NCBI GenBank assembly: GCA_029582155.1
Contig: CM055895.1
Location: 60,861,078 to 60,925,077, forward strand
Length of the DNA stretch: 64,000 nt
Direction of reading: 5' to 3'
From: Panopea generosa
Lineage: Eukaryota; Mollusca; Bivalvia; Adapedonta; Hiatellidae
Shown here: positions 24,976 through 35,500 of the stretch, piece by piece
How positions within the stretch are numbered: the first letter of the stretch is position 1
How the letters are laid out: each line of letters begins with the position of its first letter
Translations under genes and position numbers: made by a program
Notes under the pieces: model-generated
Seen by the model: the letters and a program-made list of their open reading frames with translations, nothing else
Told to the model about the DNA's origin: nothing
Databases searched by the model: none

Positions 24976-26887
24976 CAAATATGCGATATATGACCGTAAC
25001 ATACATAACAATAGGGCCAAGATGGCCCTATATCACTCACCTGACTGACCCTGAGTCGCCCAACTTCAGTAGATTATATAATACATGTACACTCAAAATT
25101 CCAGAAAACCGAGATGAGCGAGTAGTTAGAATTTTGATTTGATTTGAAGATCTAACAGATGCGTAGAAGAGTTCAAACTTGGTAGTGGTTCACCCATTAC
25201 TATATAAGCTTTAGTAAAAACTTAAAAAATCTTCTTGTCAGAAACCACTGGGCCAATTTTGATATAACTTCACGGAAATGTTCCTTGGGTGACCCTCTAC
25301 CAAGTTTGTTCAAGCCATCTTGATTCGTCAAAAAACATGGCCGCCATGGGGCGGGGCTAGTTTAATTAGTAAAAACTTAAAAAATCTTCTTGTAAGAAAC
25401 TACTGGCTCGATTTTAAAATAATTTCACAGAAACGTTCCTTGGGTGACCCTCTACCAAGTTTGTTCAAACCATAGTGATGCGTCAAAAACATGGCGGCCA
25501 GGGGGTGTAGTTAGTTAACTATATAAGCTATAGTAAAAACTATTAGTAAAAAAATCCAGAAAACACTGGGCCAATGTTGATATAACTTCACAGAAATGTT
25601 CCTTGGGTGACACTCTACCAAGTTTGTTCAAGCAATATTCATTGGTAAAAAACATGGCCGCCATGGGGCGGCGCAAGTTTAATTAGTAAAAACTTAAAAA
25701 ATCTTCTTGTCAGAAACTACTGGCTCGATTTCAAAATAATTTTACAGAAATGTTCCTTGGATCACCCTCTACCAGGTTTGTTCAAGCCATCTTGATTTGT
25801 CGAAAAACATGGCCGCCAGGGGGCGGGATAAGTTCAATTAGTAAAAACTTAAACAATCTTTTTGTCAGAAACTACTGGCTCGATTTTAAAATAATTTCAC
25901 AGTAATGTTCCTTGGAGGACCCTTCACCAAGTTTGTTCAAACCGTAGTGATTTGTCAAAAAACATGGCGGTCAAGGGGTGGGGTTAGATTACTTTATAAA
26001 TTTTAGTAAAATTTAACAAATCTTCTTGTCAGAAACCACTGGGCCAATTTTGATATAACTTCACAGAAATTTTTCTTGGGTGACCCTCTACAAAGTTTGT
26101 TCAAGCCATCTTGATTCGTCAAAAACATGGCCGCAATGGGGCGGGGCAAGTTTAATTAGTAAAAACTTAAAGAATCTTCTTGTCAGAGACTACTGGCTCG
26201 ATTTTAGAATAATTTCACAGAAATGTTCCTTGGGTGACCCTTCACCAAGTTTGTTCAAACCGTAGTGATTCGTCAACAAAAATGGCGGCCAGGGGGTGTG
26301 GTTAGTTTACTATATAAGCTTTAGTAAAAATTTAACAAATCTTCTTGTCAGAAACCACTAGGCCAATTTTTATATAACTTCACAGAAATGTTCCTTTGGG
26401 TGACCCTCTACCAAGTTTGTTCAAGCCATCTTGATTCGTCAAAAGCATGGCCGCCAGGGGGCGGGGCAAGTTTAATTAGTAAAAACTTAAAAAAATTTCT
26501 TGTCAGAAACTACTGGCTCGATTTTAAAATATTTTTTCACAGAAAAGTTCCTTGGGTGATCCTCTACCAAGTTTGTTCAAGCCATCTTGATTCGTCGAAA
26601 AACATGGCCGCCAGGGAGCGGGGTAAGTTTAATTAGTAAAAACTTAAACAATCTTTTTGTCAGAAACTACTGGCTCGATTTTAAAATAACTTCACAGAAA
26701 TGTTCCTTAGGTGACCCTCTACCAAATTTGTTCCAGCCATAGTGATTCGTCAAAAAACATTGCGGCCAGGGGGTGGGGTTAGTTTACTATATAAGCTATA
26801 GTAAAAACTTAAAAAATCTTCTTGTCAGAAACCACTAGGCCAATTTTGATATTACTTTACAGAAATGTTCCTTGGGTGACCCACTAC
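24976..26887 (+). repeat. ~160-bp satellite array with GGGCCAAGATGGCCCT leader
   Basis: After a leader with the palindrome-like AGGGCCAAGATGGCCCT, about ten to eleven units contain TTCTTGTCAGAAAC, TTCCTTGGGTGACCCTCTAC, AAGTTTGTTCAA and CATGGCCGCCA or CATGGCGGCCA. Two unit types (TTTAATTAGT end and TATATAAGC end) recur, suggesting dimers. The short open frames are shadows. Confidence 0.9.
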
Positions 26888-27055
26888 TAAGTTTGTAGAC
26901 GTCGAAACCTCTGACCAAGCATGTCCCACTCATGCTCAATGGAAGCCAAATCTGGTATCACCGCTGGCCATGGGAGGACATTGATATCATTGGTGTGCAC
27001 GAACTGCTGTGTTATGCGCAGTGTGGGGACTTGCGTTGTCCTCGAAGATGAATTC
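26888..27055 (-). pseudogene. Tc1/mariner transposase C-terminal relic
   Basis: On the minus strand one frame reads EFIFEDNASPHTAHNTAVR. After a one-base shift it continues NDINVLPWPAVIPDL and IEHEWDMLGQRFRRL. These match the Tc1/mariner DDE blocks: the second catalytic D in DNA-x-PH, then WPA-x-PDL and the E in IEH-x-WD. About 165 bp survive next to the satellite. The frameshift and truncation make it inactive. Confidence 0.85.
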
Positions 27056-27665
27056 GATTAATTTAATGTTCTCTAAGCATACATACTTTTAACCTTTAAC
27101 CGTTTTCGGAAAATTGCCATTTCAAAAAGAGGTGCAAAACTTTTGAAACTCAGTATATATTTAATTTTGTATTAACAACCACGTAATAACTATGACTGAA
27201 ATGAAAAAAACATGTAGGTTCTACAAAACGACATGAGAAGATACTTTATGAGATAACAACAAGCAGAAAAAGTCATGTTTCGAAGGACATTTTGAGAGAA
27301 TTTTTTTTAAGATATCTCTAACAAATTAAGAATGTAGTATACATGTACTGTTATGTAAATTGTGTAATCTTAATATCTGTTCATGTATTATCTTCGATCA
27401 TTTATCCTTATCCAAATGTATTTTTAAGTAAGGTCTATGTTAATTTGTATTCAGAATGCCATAAAGTAATATGTACAAACCATAACTATGAGATATCATT
27501 TCTGCATTTAAAGGTTACATTGGATTATTCTCTTCTGAGCTTAAGATGAAGTCATATCTAACGTTTATGCTTTGTCCAGTTTCCATTGTAGATAAAACTT
27601 GAAATTGAGGAAAGTTTTTTTGTATACTAGTGTTATAATATTCTACACCGTCTCGTGGATTTATC
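27056..27665. other. AT-rich spacer without recognised features
   Basis: Only short open frames without family resemblance. Nothing convincing on either strand. Confidence 0.5.
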
Positions 27666-28915
27666 TACGGTGTCCCGTTGGGGCCATCGCAGCATATTTA
27701 TTAAATTAAGTAAAGTCGAAACTACGAAACTACGATGGTGAGATGGTGAAAAGTCGAAACTACGATGGTGAAAAGTCGTTGTTTCGTTGTTTCGACTTTT
27801 CACCATCGTAGTTTCGACTTTTCACCACCGTAGTTTCGTTGTTTCGACTTGTCACTATCGTAGTTTCGACTTTTCACTATCGTAGTTTCGCGTTTTCACC
27901 ATCGTAAATTCGACTTTTCACCATCGTAGTTTCGCGTTTTCACCATTTTAGTTTCGACTTTTCACCATCGTTGTTTCGCGTTTTCAACATCGTAGTTTCG
28001 ACTTTTCACCATCGTAGTTTCGCGTTTTCACCTTCGTAGTTTCGGCCTTTCACCATCGTTGTTTCGCCTTTCTGTTGCTCATGCGCAATCGAAATTAAAA
28101 GCATGGACGAATCAATAATTTATTGATTGATTGATTGATTCGTTGATCGATTGCTTGATGACTGAATTACTGATTTGCTTGTTTGCTCATTAATTCATTT
28201 GTTCACTTACTGACTGACTGAATGACTTACTTACTTATTGCCGTTTTGTACCTAAATTGAGCCGTCAGTACAAGTAGCTATATAAGATATAATTCGCACT
28301 CATTTAGATTATATTAAATTAAGAGTAATTAATCATGTACATTTTCGATAATTAACTTGTTATCAATGAAACAAAATTCAATAAATAACGAACAATACTT
28401 AATATTCCTTCCATCCTCTCTCACTCCTTCCCTCCATTCCTCCGTTCATTCGTTCTCTCTCTCTATATATATATATATATCACTCTCTCTCTCGCTCACA
28501 CACACACACACACGCACGAACGAACGTACACACAAATATACTTTCTGGAGCTTTTGCTCTCCTCTAACACGGTGTCTGTCCTTCTGTTTACAGTTTTATC
28601 CTGTATGAACACCGGGGCGCGTGCACATTCTATGCAAATACTGGGTCATCTCGGATACCTACATGTACCTGTCGTATACAAAGGTATCCATTGTGTAATT
28701 AATGATTTATTAAGAGCAGTAATCAATATATATATAAAATACGCAAACCAAATTCATTTATTTATATAAAGGTGTAATTATATAACGGTATTGATAAAAT
28801 ATATCAACTTAACTTTGCTTATATGAAATACTTACCTTATGTTTAACCCAACGTTCAAAGTCAGAAACTACGATGGTGAAAAAGTCGAAACTACGATGGT
28901 GAAAACGCGAAACTA
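27666..28915. mobile_element. Second palindromic-arm element, right end truncated
   Basis: Starts TACGGTGTCCCGTTGGGGCC, then ATCG, matching the ends of the 2870-bp element. Its sub-terminal words differ (GTCGAAACTACGATGGTGAA and the complement TTCACCATCGTAGTTTCGAC) but keep the ACGATGGTGA core. Words turn over at about 27780 as in the first element. The inner portion of the opposite arm is at 28862-28915; the outer terminus is missing. The interior (28090-28860) holds degenerate four-base repeats, CT and CA runs. Confidence 0.75.
28450..28515 (+). repeat. CT / TA / CA compound microsatellite
   Basis: Consecutive CT, AT, CT and CA dinucleotide runs inside the element at 27666. Confidence 0.9.
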
Positions 28916-29370
28916 GAGTTCATTGGCACCCAGGAAGGTGGCTTTGATTTTTACTTAGGAATACTACAGGATAATAGGAAAGCATTTTTTTCTCATCAAC
29001 TTTTGTTGAGTCATAATAGTTGAAACTTAGTCCATGAAAAGGGAGCTCATATGCATAACGGGCCGATGCTCAAACAGCAATGGAATTACGAATCCTCAAA
29101 TATCTTTTTATCAAGAACCGACCAACCAAATGTGTTCATATTTGATGTAAATGTTCCCTCTAAGCAGGGTTTTCAAGTGTATTCAAATTATGGGACTATG
29201 TGCCAGTTGCAAGGGAAAAACGTTTTTAACTGGCAATTACATGTGAAAACAAGATATTCTGTTTTTCTCATCCATTGTTGGTACTATTCCACTCATATTG
29301 GTGTCTAAATCATTGTTTAGTTGAGACTGAGTCATTTAAAGGTAATTTTATATACATAGCTGGGGCCAAA
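28916..29370. other. Stretch without recognised features
   Basis: One 85-codon open frame (29051-29308, plus) has no family resemblance. Nothing else stands out. Confidence 0.4.
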
Positions 29371-29950
29371 ATACTGGAAAGTATTGGAAAATGTTAAGAG
29401 GTGCATCAAGTGCAAGCATATTGTTAATGGTGGATTTCAAGTAATGTTTGAAAAACCTGAAAAAAAAACAATCACTATGGATGAATTGAAAAACGCAGCG
29501 AGAAAAATCGTATTCGTTCAGATTTAGATATTAACGAGTTAAGTGGTTACTTCTAAACGCATGCCTTCTGCATATGTCATACTGTTGCATTAAATGGGTA
29601 CTGTAAATAATGTAGAAAACTATCGGGGTATAACTCTACTGGGTACGTTTAGTAAACTGTTTACAACAATTTTTGATAACAGGCTGAAAAAGTGGGCAGA
29701 ATCGTATAATGTGTATGTTGAGGTTAAAACCGGTTTTCGAAAAAAAAAAAGAGCACTGTTTACACTGTTTCTTTACTTCATGGTCTTATAAATAAAATGC
29801 TAAATTCAGATAAAAAAATATGGAGCGCATTTGTTTATTTTACAAACCATTTAATTTTGTTGTAAGAGAAAACTTAATAAACATGATTTAAGAGGTAAAA
29901 AGCAAAATATTATAATGATTATGTAAAATGAAGTTAATGGTCATTTATAA
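29371..29950 (+). pseudogene. RTE-like non-LTR reverse transcriptase relic
   Basis: The plus-strand frame at 29594-29791 reads VNNVENYRGITLLGTFSKLF, then LKKWAESYNVYVEVKTGFRK, matching fingers/palm motifs (NYRGI-x-LL...GFR) of RTE-like LINEs. Upstream WKMLRGASSAS resembles the linker before the RT domain. Downstream FVYFTNHLI replaces the expected FVDFTKAFD, so the first catalytic aspartate is lost. Stops and frame breaks show it is dead. Confidence 0.75.
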
Positions 29951-30239
29951 GAACATCCCTTTTATTATTCTCAGTGTATCAGTGAACTGGAACCTACGAG
30001 CTAATCTATTGCACGGAAGATATAAATCGTTTGATAAAGGTTGACTTATGTTTAACCGTGTTTTGAAGAGTCCAACAAATGTAAAACACCTATTCTAGCA
30101 GGGGCTTATCTGGTGTCTGTTTACAATTGGCAGAAGCTTTCAGCGTCCGTCTGGGATTTTGTATAGGATATTTGTCTGGGTTCTAACCTAAGCCAATCGG
30201 CTGCCTATATCCCTAGCCTCGATCTGAAAACACGCCCCT

Positions 30240-31460
30240 CGCTGCAATGTGGGCCAGGCACTTTGTCTTGGACATCGCTTATGCTAAATTTACGCTCGTA
30301 AACTCGCTTCGACATACGTTTACTACTTTAGTTAACACTTTCGTCAATAAAACAATATCATGTCTGGACGAAGGGGATGAAGCAGTACGTGCTCTGGAAG
30401 TGCGAGGAATCGTGGCGATACCAACGAGATACCAGCCAAAAGTCGTTCTCCAGTCTCCCAGACGAGAACAATGGCAGTCCGTTTCGGCCAGAGTTTACCG
30501 GGAAAGTGGATTACCGCCAAGTTGAAAGCGAAATTAAAGCACAGAAGTGTTACTTTGCCTAACTCAACGCCGCATAAAACTTTGTAAAACTTTACGAACA
30601 GTTGTTTAAACATGAGGCAGCTAGTTTGGCTAAAATAGCATAGACGTGACATTCGCAAGCAAAAATCATTTCGGAGTACCCGGAGACTGATGACGTCAAC
30701 GAGATAACACCACGCACCACGGAACCGTTGCAGATAAGTGATTTTCAGCATGAGTTAATGCTTATTCAGGCGATCATGGCTGAGAGAAATACCGTTAATG
30801 CGACACAAACGTGTAACCACATGGATGACACGCGGAGTAATAGGCATCTGTTAACCGGATCCCCTTAACCGTCATCATGTCGCCGACTGGATGAACTGCC
30901 GGATGTAAACATTATACCTAAAAAAGTAACGAACGACATTTTTGCGTTATTACTCATTCCTGGAATGGAGAGATAAAGAGAAACCCAAGTGGTGAACAAA
31001 CATGGTCAGATTGTCATACAATCTACCGACTCGAGGCTACACAGAGCCTTAAACATGATATTAATAAATTCAAAGGTGCATTTTTACAAATATAAAAATG
31101 TTATATGTGAAATGGAACCCCAAAGACGTTAGTAATTGGATATTTATTCGGATTTAATTGAAAGGATGTTTCGTCAGTATGGAAACAGTCATTTTTACGC
31201 GTATCATAACGCATTCTCGAGAAAGGTTGAACAGTATGAGCTCGATGGAATACCTGTGGACTGGTTTTCATGTGATTCTAGGCTGTACATGACTTCATTT
31301 TCAGGATTGCGAACGACGACCTGCGATGCCTGCCAAAGCATTGACCATACCACGTCTTTCTGTCTTCTCCATGCTAACTCCACCAGGTCAGACATCAATC
31401 ATAGCAACAAAGAAAGGCAGGCTACACGACGTACTATGGTCAGCTTACCTCAGTAAAACG
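30240..31460 (+). pseudogene. Degenerate Gag-like region with CCHC zinc knuckle
   Basis: The clearest part is the frame at 31136-31456, which contains CDACQSIDHTTSFC, an exact CX2CX4HX4C knuckle as in retrotransposon nucleocapsid proteins. It is preceded by YHNAFSRKVEQYELDG-type sequence. Upstream DNA (30240-31130) is relatively GC-rich and has several short frames that shift among each other, as expected for a decayed ORF. No pol domain is visible downstream. The element class (LTR, DIRS-like or other) cannot be settled. Confidence 0.45.
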
Positions 31461-32366
31461 ATAATTAGTCTTGGCAGGTATATAAGTACAACAAAATTGA
31501 ATCGGACCTTGGTTAGGATAAGTTTCACTTACTTGTGTTTCAACAACAACCCACTGTTAAAATATGTTTTAATTACAGGGTATGTATGGGTTTTTTTTAA
31601 GACACTCAACATTACATTTACAATATCAATAACCAATTAGAGCATGATAAACAGAGTATTGCTTATTTTATAGTCATAAACACTATTGATTCTGCTCAAC
31701 TATGATCTTTTTTAATACCTGTTATAGTAATAATGTAATAATTTCTTTTCCCATTCTGTTTGCATTTTAAAGGGGTATTTATAAGAATTTGAAACGTTAA
31801 AAACACGATCATACAACAAATTACTTGAATACTGATTTGTGTATACCAGTCCTTTCTATAAATGATATTGCTGATGTGAGAAGCAATCTAAAGAGTTCAT
31901 ATGTCAAGAAATGTCATACTTGAATGTTTAACTTCTTCTCATTGGTTAATGCTTTCAACATTATTGCTACAAACGGGTCAAACGAAGTCAAACACTACTT
32001 TTGTTTGATAATTCAATTACTTATATTGATGGATTAGTGCAAAACTAATATATCTCAATACAGATTAAGAAGGTAGATATAATTGTTTTGCCCTAAACCC
32101 TCGATTTATGACACTTTATTATATGACTTTGCTTCTGTTCATTGTTCGCTGATATATACAGAAATATCGGGACTAAATGTTAGATATTATTTATATTATT
32201 TAAGCTGTAAGAAGATATACCTTTATTCATTTATGAGTAATTTTTGTTGTTATCTTTTTTTCTATAATGAACTTTAAAATGTTGTTTTTTTATATATTTT
32301 TACTCATGCAAATAAACCCTAGTAATGTATTGTAATGCTTTCAAAGCATATACTATTGTTAGTATG
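31461..32366. other. AT-rich region 3' of the SMCT gene
   Basis: Contains the probable 3'UTR and polyadenylation region of the minus-strand gene in its right part. Otherwise no recognised feature. Confidence 0.4.
32222..32227 (-). promoter_or_regulatory. Candidate polyadenylation signal of the SMCT gene
   Basis: AATAAA on the minus strand, about 140 bp downstream of the stop codon. A second AATAAA lies at 32115-32120. Which is used cannot be told from sequence alone. Confidence 0.4.
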
Positions 32367-32522
32367 CTATTTCTGTGTTTGCTTCTCTGGGAGGATTTCT
32401 GTGTGAGGATGATTGTCTTCATAGGTCAACTCGAGGTCTGGGAGCATTTTATCAACCTCAGTAATTTTGGATTCTCCCAAGGCCACTAACTCCGTTACTT
32501 TGTCCTTATCATGGTCATATTT
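32367..32522 (-). CDS. SLC5A8-like: SMCT exon 15, residues 591-641, stop codon
   Basis: The 156-nt terminal exon follows acceptor ATTTACAG. It encodes a charged cytoplasmic tail ([18 protein letters not shown] and onward) and ends with TAG at 32367-32369. It has little conserved sequence. It was chosen because its phase matches exon 14 and because it is an open, acidic tail of the expected length. Confidence 0.82.
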   Translation of the reverse strand, partial: KYDHDKDKVTELVALGESKITEVDKMLPDLELTYEDNHPHTEILPEKQTQK

Positions 32523-35500
32523 CTGTAAATATAAACAATTGCAAACAACATAAATATACATTAACAAAGAACAGAGTTGCGTGTAAGTTATTCCGCTCGT
32601 TGTTTCAAGTCAACGACACTTTCATCTAATGCCCACTTATCTCTCAATGCTGCGGTCATGAGTTCTTGCCCAAACTTTATGTATAAACATTTACTAGTTA
32701 CTTGTGGAAGGACGGTGATTCTACTTAGATTCATTCCGAGGTCTTCCTCCACTAATAAAACCAGATATGCTATGAACCTTGTGTTGAAGATGGTGTAAAA
32801 TTCCTTAAAAATAAATAAAATTACCATATTACAACAAGTCAATACTACATGTACGTATATGTTTTGTCTCTATCTTGGCATATTTGTTTTAATGTATTTG
32901 TTTATGTCAGGAAATTTTGCTAGCTGAAAATATTTTAAAAATGTGATTCATAAACTATTCACCACAATGAATATTTTTGCAGGGCTGAAGAAAATAACTG
33001 CCTTTTCAACATGAGGTAGAGGTCTCTCAATGGAGGTTTGATTAGAATAGAAATGTCTTGATTTTGGATGGGTAACAAAAACTTTGTATTCTTTTCTCAT
33101 AATTGTCATCATCGAGTTCTTTATTCCTCGCTTCGACAAATGAAACAATTCTTTTCTTAACAAGTCATTTATTTGTTTGCAAATGATTACATAACGTCAC
33201 TGTTTTCTCATCACCACCTTAATTGTCTGTAGGGGTCCGACATGGTGGAGTCGTCAGAGGCGAAGTCATCTTATAACCTCTCACCACTGAGGTCGTGGGA
33301 TGGAGTCCCGATCATTAAAAAAAATTCATGTTAAGAGGTTTGCCAGTTACTTGCTGAAAGACGGTGGTTCTAATCAAATTCATTCTGAGGTCTTCCTCCA
33401 TCAAAACAAACTGATATGCCATTTGCATAACCATATGCATATAGCTAGTATTCAACTTCCGAACACAGCTGGAGTGTTTGTATTGACTTTCAAGTAGCTG
33501 ACATAATCGTATGAACGTAAGATATTTACCCCTTCATGAGTAACTCCAAACCTGAGTGGTTTTCTCAACTTGTCTGGCAAAAATGGGAATAGTGTATCAA
33601 ATAACGGACATATAAGCTTGGCGTCAATAGCACTAGGATCTTGGCGACCTGGAACAAAATGGAAAACGGACATGATTTATTTCAATGGATGTGTCAATCA
33701 CTTTTTTATGTTGGAAAATCCACGATTCAAGTTTTACTATAAAACCAAATCATTAGAATTAAAAAATGGGAGAACTTGCATGGTCATCGGAGCTCTTGCT
33801 TTTTATTGTGAAAATAAATTGGTTAATGTATTTTGCTGAGCTCATGTCATTAACCATACATAAATGGAACGTAATGTGTTTGTTTACTGTCATAAACAGG
33901 AGCCGGTTGGTCAAGTGGGATAACTCTATTTTGATTTAAAGTAAAATTATGATCTCTTAAAACTTCAATTTGATGAAAGTGTTTTATCAAGCTCAAACCT
34001 CAACAACTGCCATACATCAACGAAACTGTGCTTGTGTATTCACAAGGGGGATAAGCGGGATGACTTCATGTTGTTTTAGGCAGAATTATACCCCATTGAT
34101 GTGTCATACTTGGCTTAAGTTTTATAGCAATCTCATATCTATCTCGGTACTTATTAACAATACACAACATATACCTTACACAAAAAGAAAAGAAAAATGA
34201 GCTTAGCAGTGTCAGTGATAAAGCTATTGGCAGCATATCAGATCGTGAACTGAGGTAAAGCTATTGACAGTAATGTACATCTAACACTGAACCTAGCAGT
34301 GTCAGTGATTAACTATTGGCAGCATATCAGATCTTGAACTGAGATAAAGCTATTGACAATAATGTACATCTAACATTGAATCTAGCGGTACCCGTAAAAA
34401 AGCTTTTTGTAACACATCTGGTCGTGAACTGAGGTAACGCTATTGGCAGTAGTCTACACTTAACACCATACCTAGCGTTACCAGTAATACAACTCTATTG
34501 ACAGCACACCTGGTCTTGATCTGAAGTAATGCTATTGACAGTAATGTACACCGAATAATGTACCTAGCAGTGTCAGTAATAAAGCTATTGACAGCCCACC
34601 TGATCTTCGACTGAGGTAAAACTTTTGACAGTGATATACACCAAACAATGAATCTAGCAGTGTCAGTGATAAAGCTACAGTGTATAAGCAGCATATCAGA
34701 TCTTGAACTGAGGTTAAGCTATTGACGGCAATGTACACCTAGCTCTGAACCTAGTGGTACCAGTGATAAAGTTATTGACAGTAATGTACACCTAGCACTG
34801 AACCTAAAATTACATGTTTTTTATGAAAAATACTTTACGCTTACTACCGAAGCTAGATGTACCAATTATAACACTCTTGACATTAAATTACTCCTGAGAC
34901 ATAACCTAGATGTACCTGTTATGGAGCTATTTAATGAGACTGTATCACTGTACCATAGATACGAGACGAGCAGTACCAGTGATAAAGCTATTGACGGCAA
35001 GTTATTCCTTACATATCCTAAATGTACCTGGTATGGAGCTACTGAGTGAGACTAGTTTTACCTGTTATAAAGCTTACTGTCAACCCGACGATGACGACAA
35101 TGGCCAGCAATATAGCACTGTACCAAAGATACGAGATGAGCGGTACCAGTAATATAGTTATTGACGGCAAGTTACTCCTTACAGAATCTAGATGTACCTG
35201 GTATGGAGATACTGAATGAGACTAGTTTTACCTGTTATAAAGCTTACTGTCAACCCGACGATGACGACAATTGCCAGCGCTGTAGCACTGTACTATAGAT
35301 ACGAGATGAGCGGTACCAGTAATATAGCTATTGACGGCATGTAAATCCTAACAGAACCTAGATGTACCTGGTATGGAGTTACTGAATGAGACTAGTTTTA
35401 CCAGTTATAAAACTTACTGTCAACCCGACGATGACGACAATAGCCAGCGCTGTAGCACTGTACCAAAGATACGATCTGACCAGTACCAGTAATATAGCTA

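Noticed and set aside
30344-30751. 135-codon minus-strand frame
   Set aside because: It lies antisense to the decayed Gag-like region and has no domain, and its composition looks like antisense of coding-like DNA.
32588-32842. 84-codon minus-strand frame next to SMCT exon 15
   Set aside because: It overlaps an S1 SINE in reverse, and its phase and sequence do not fit the transporter.
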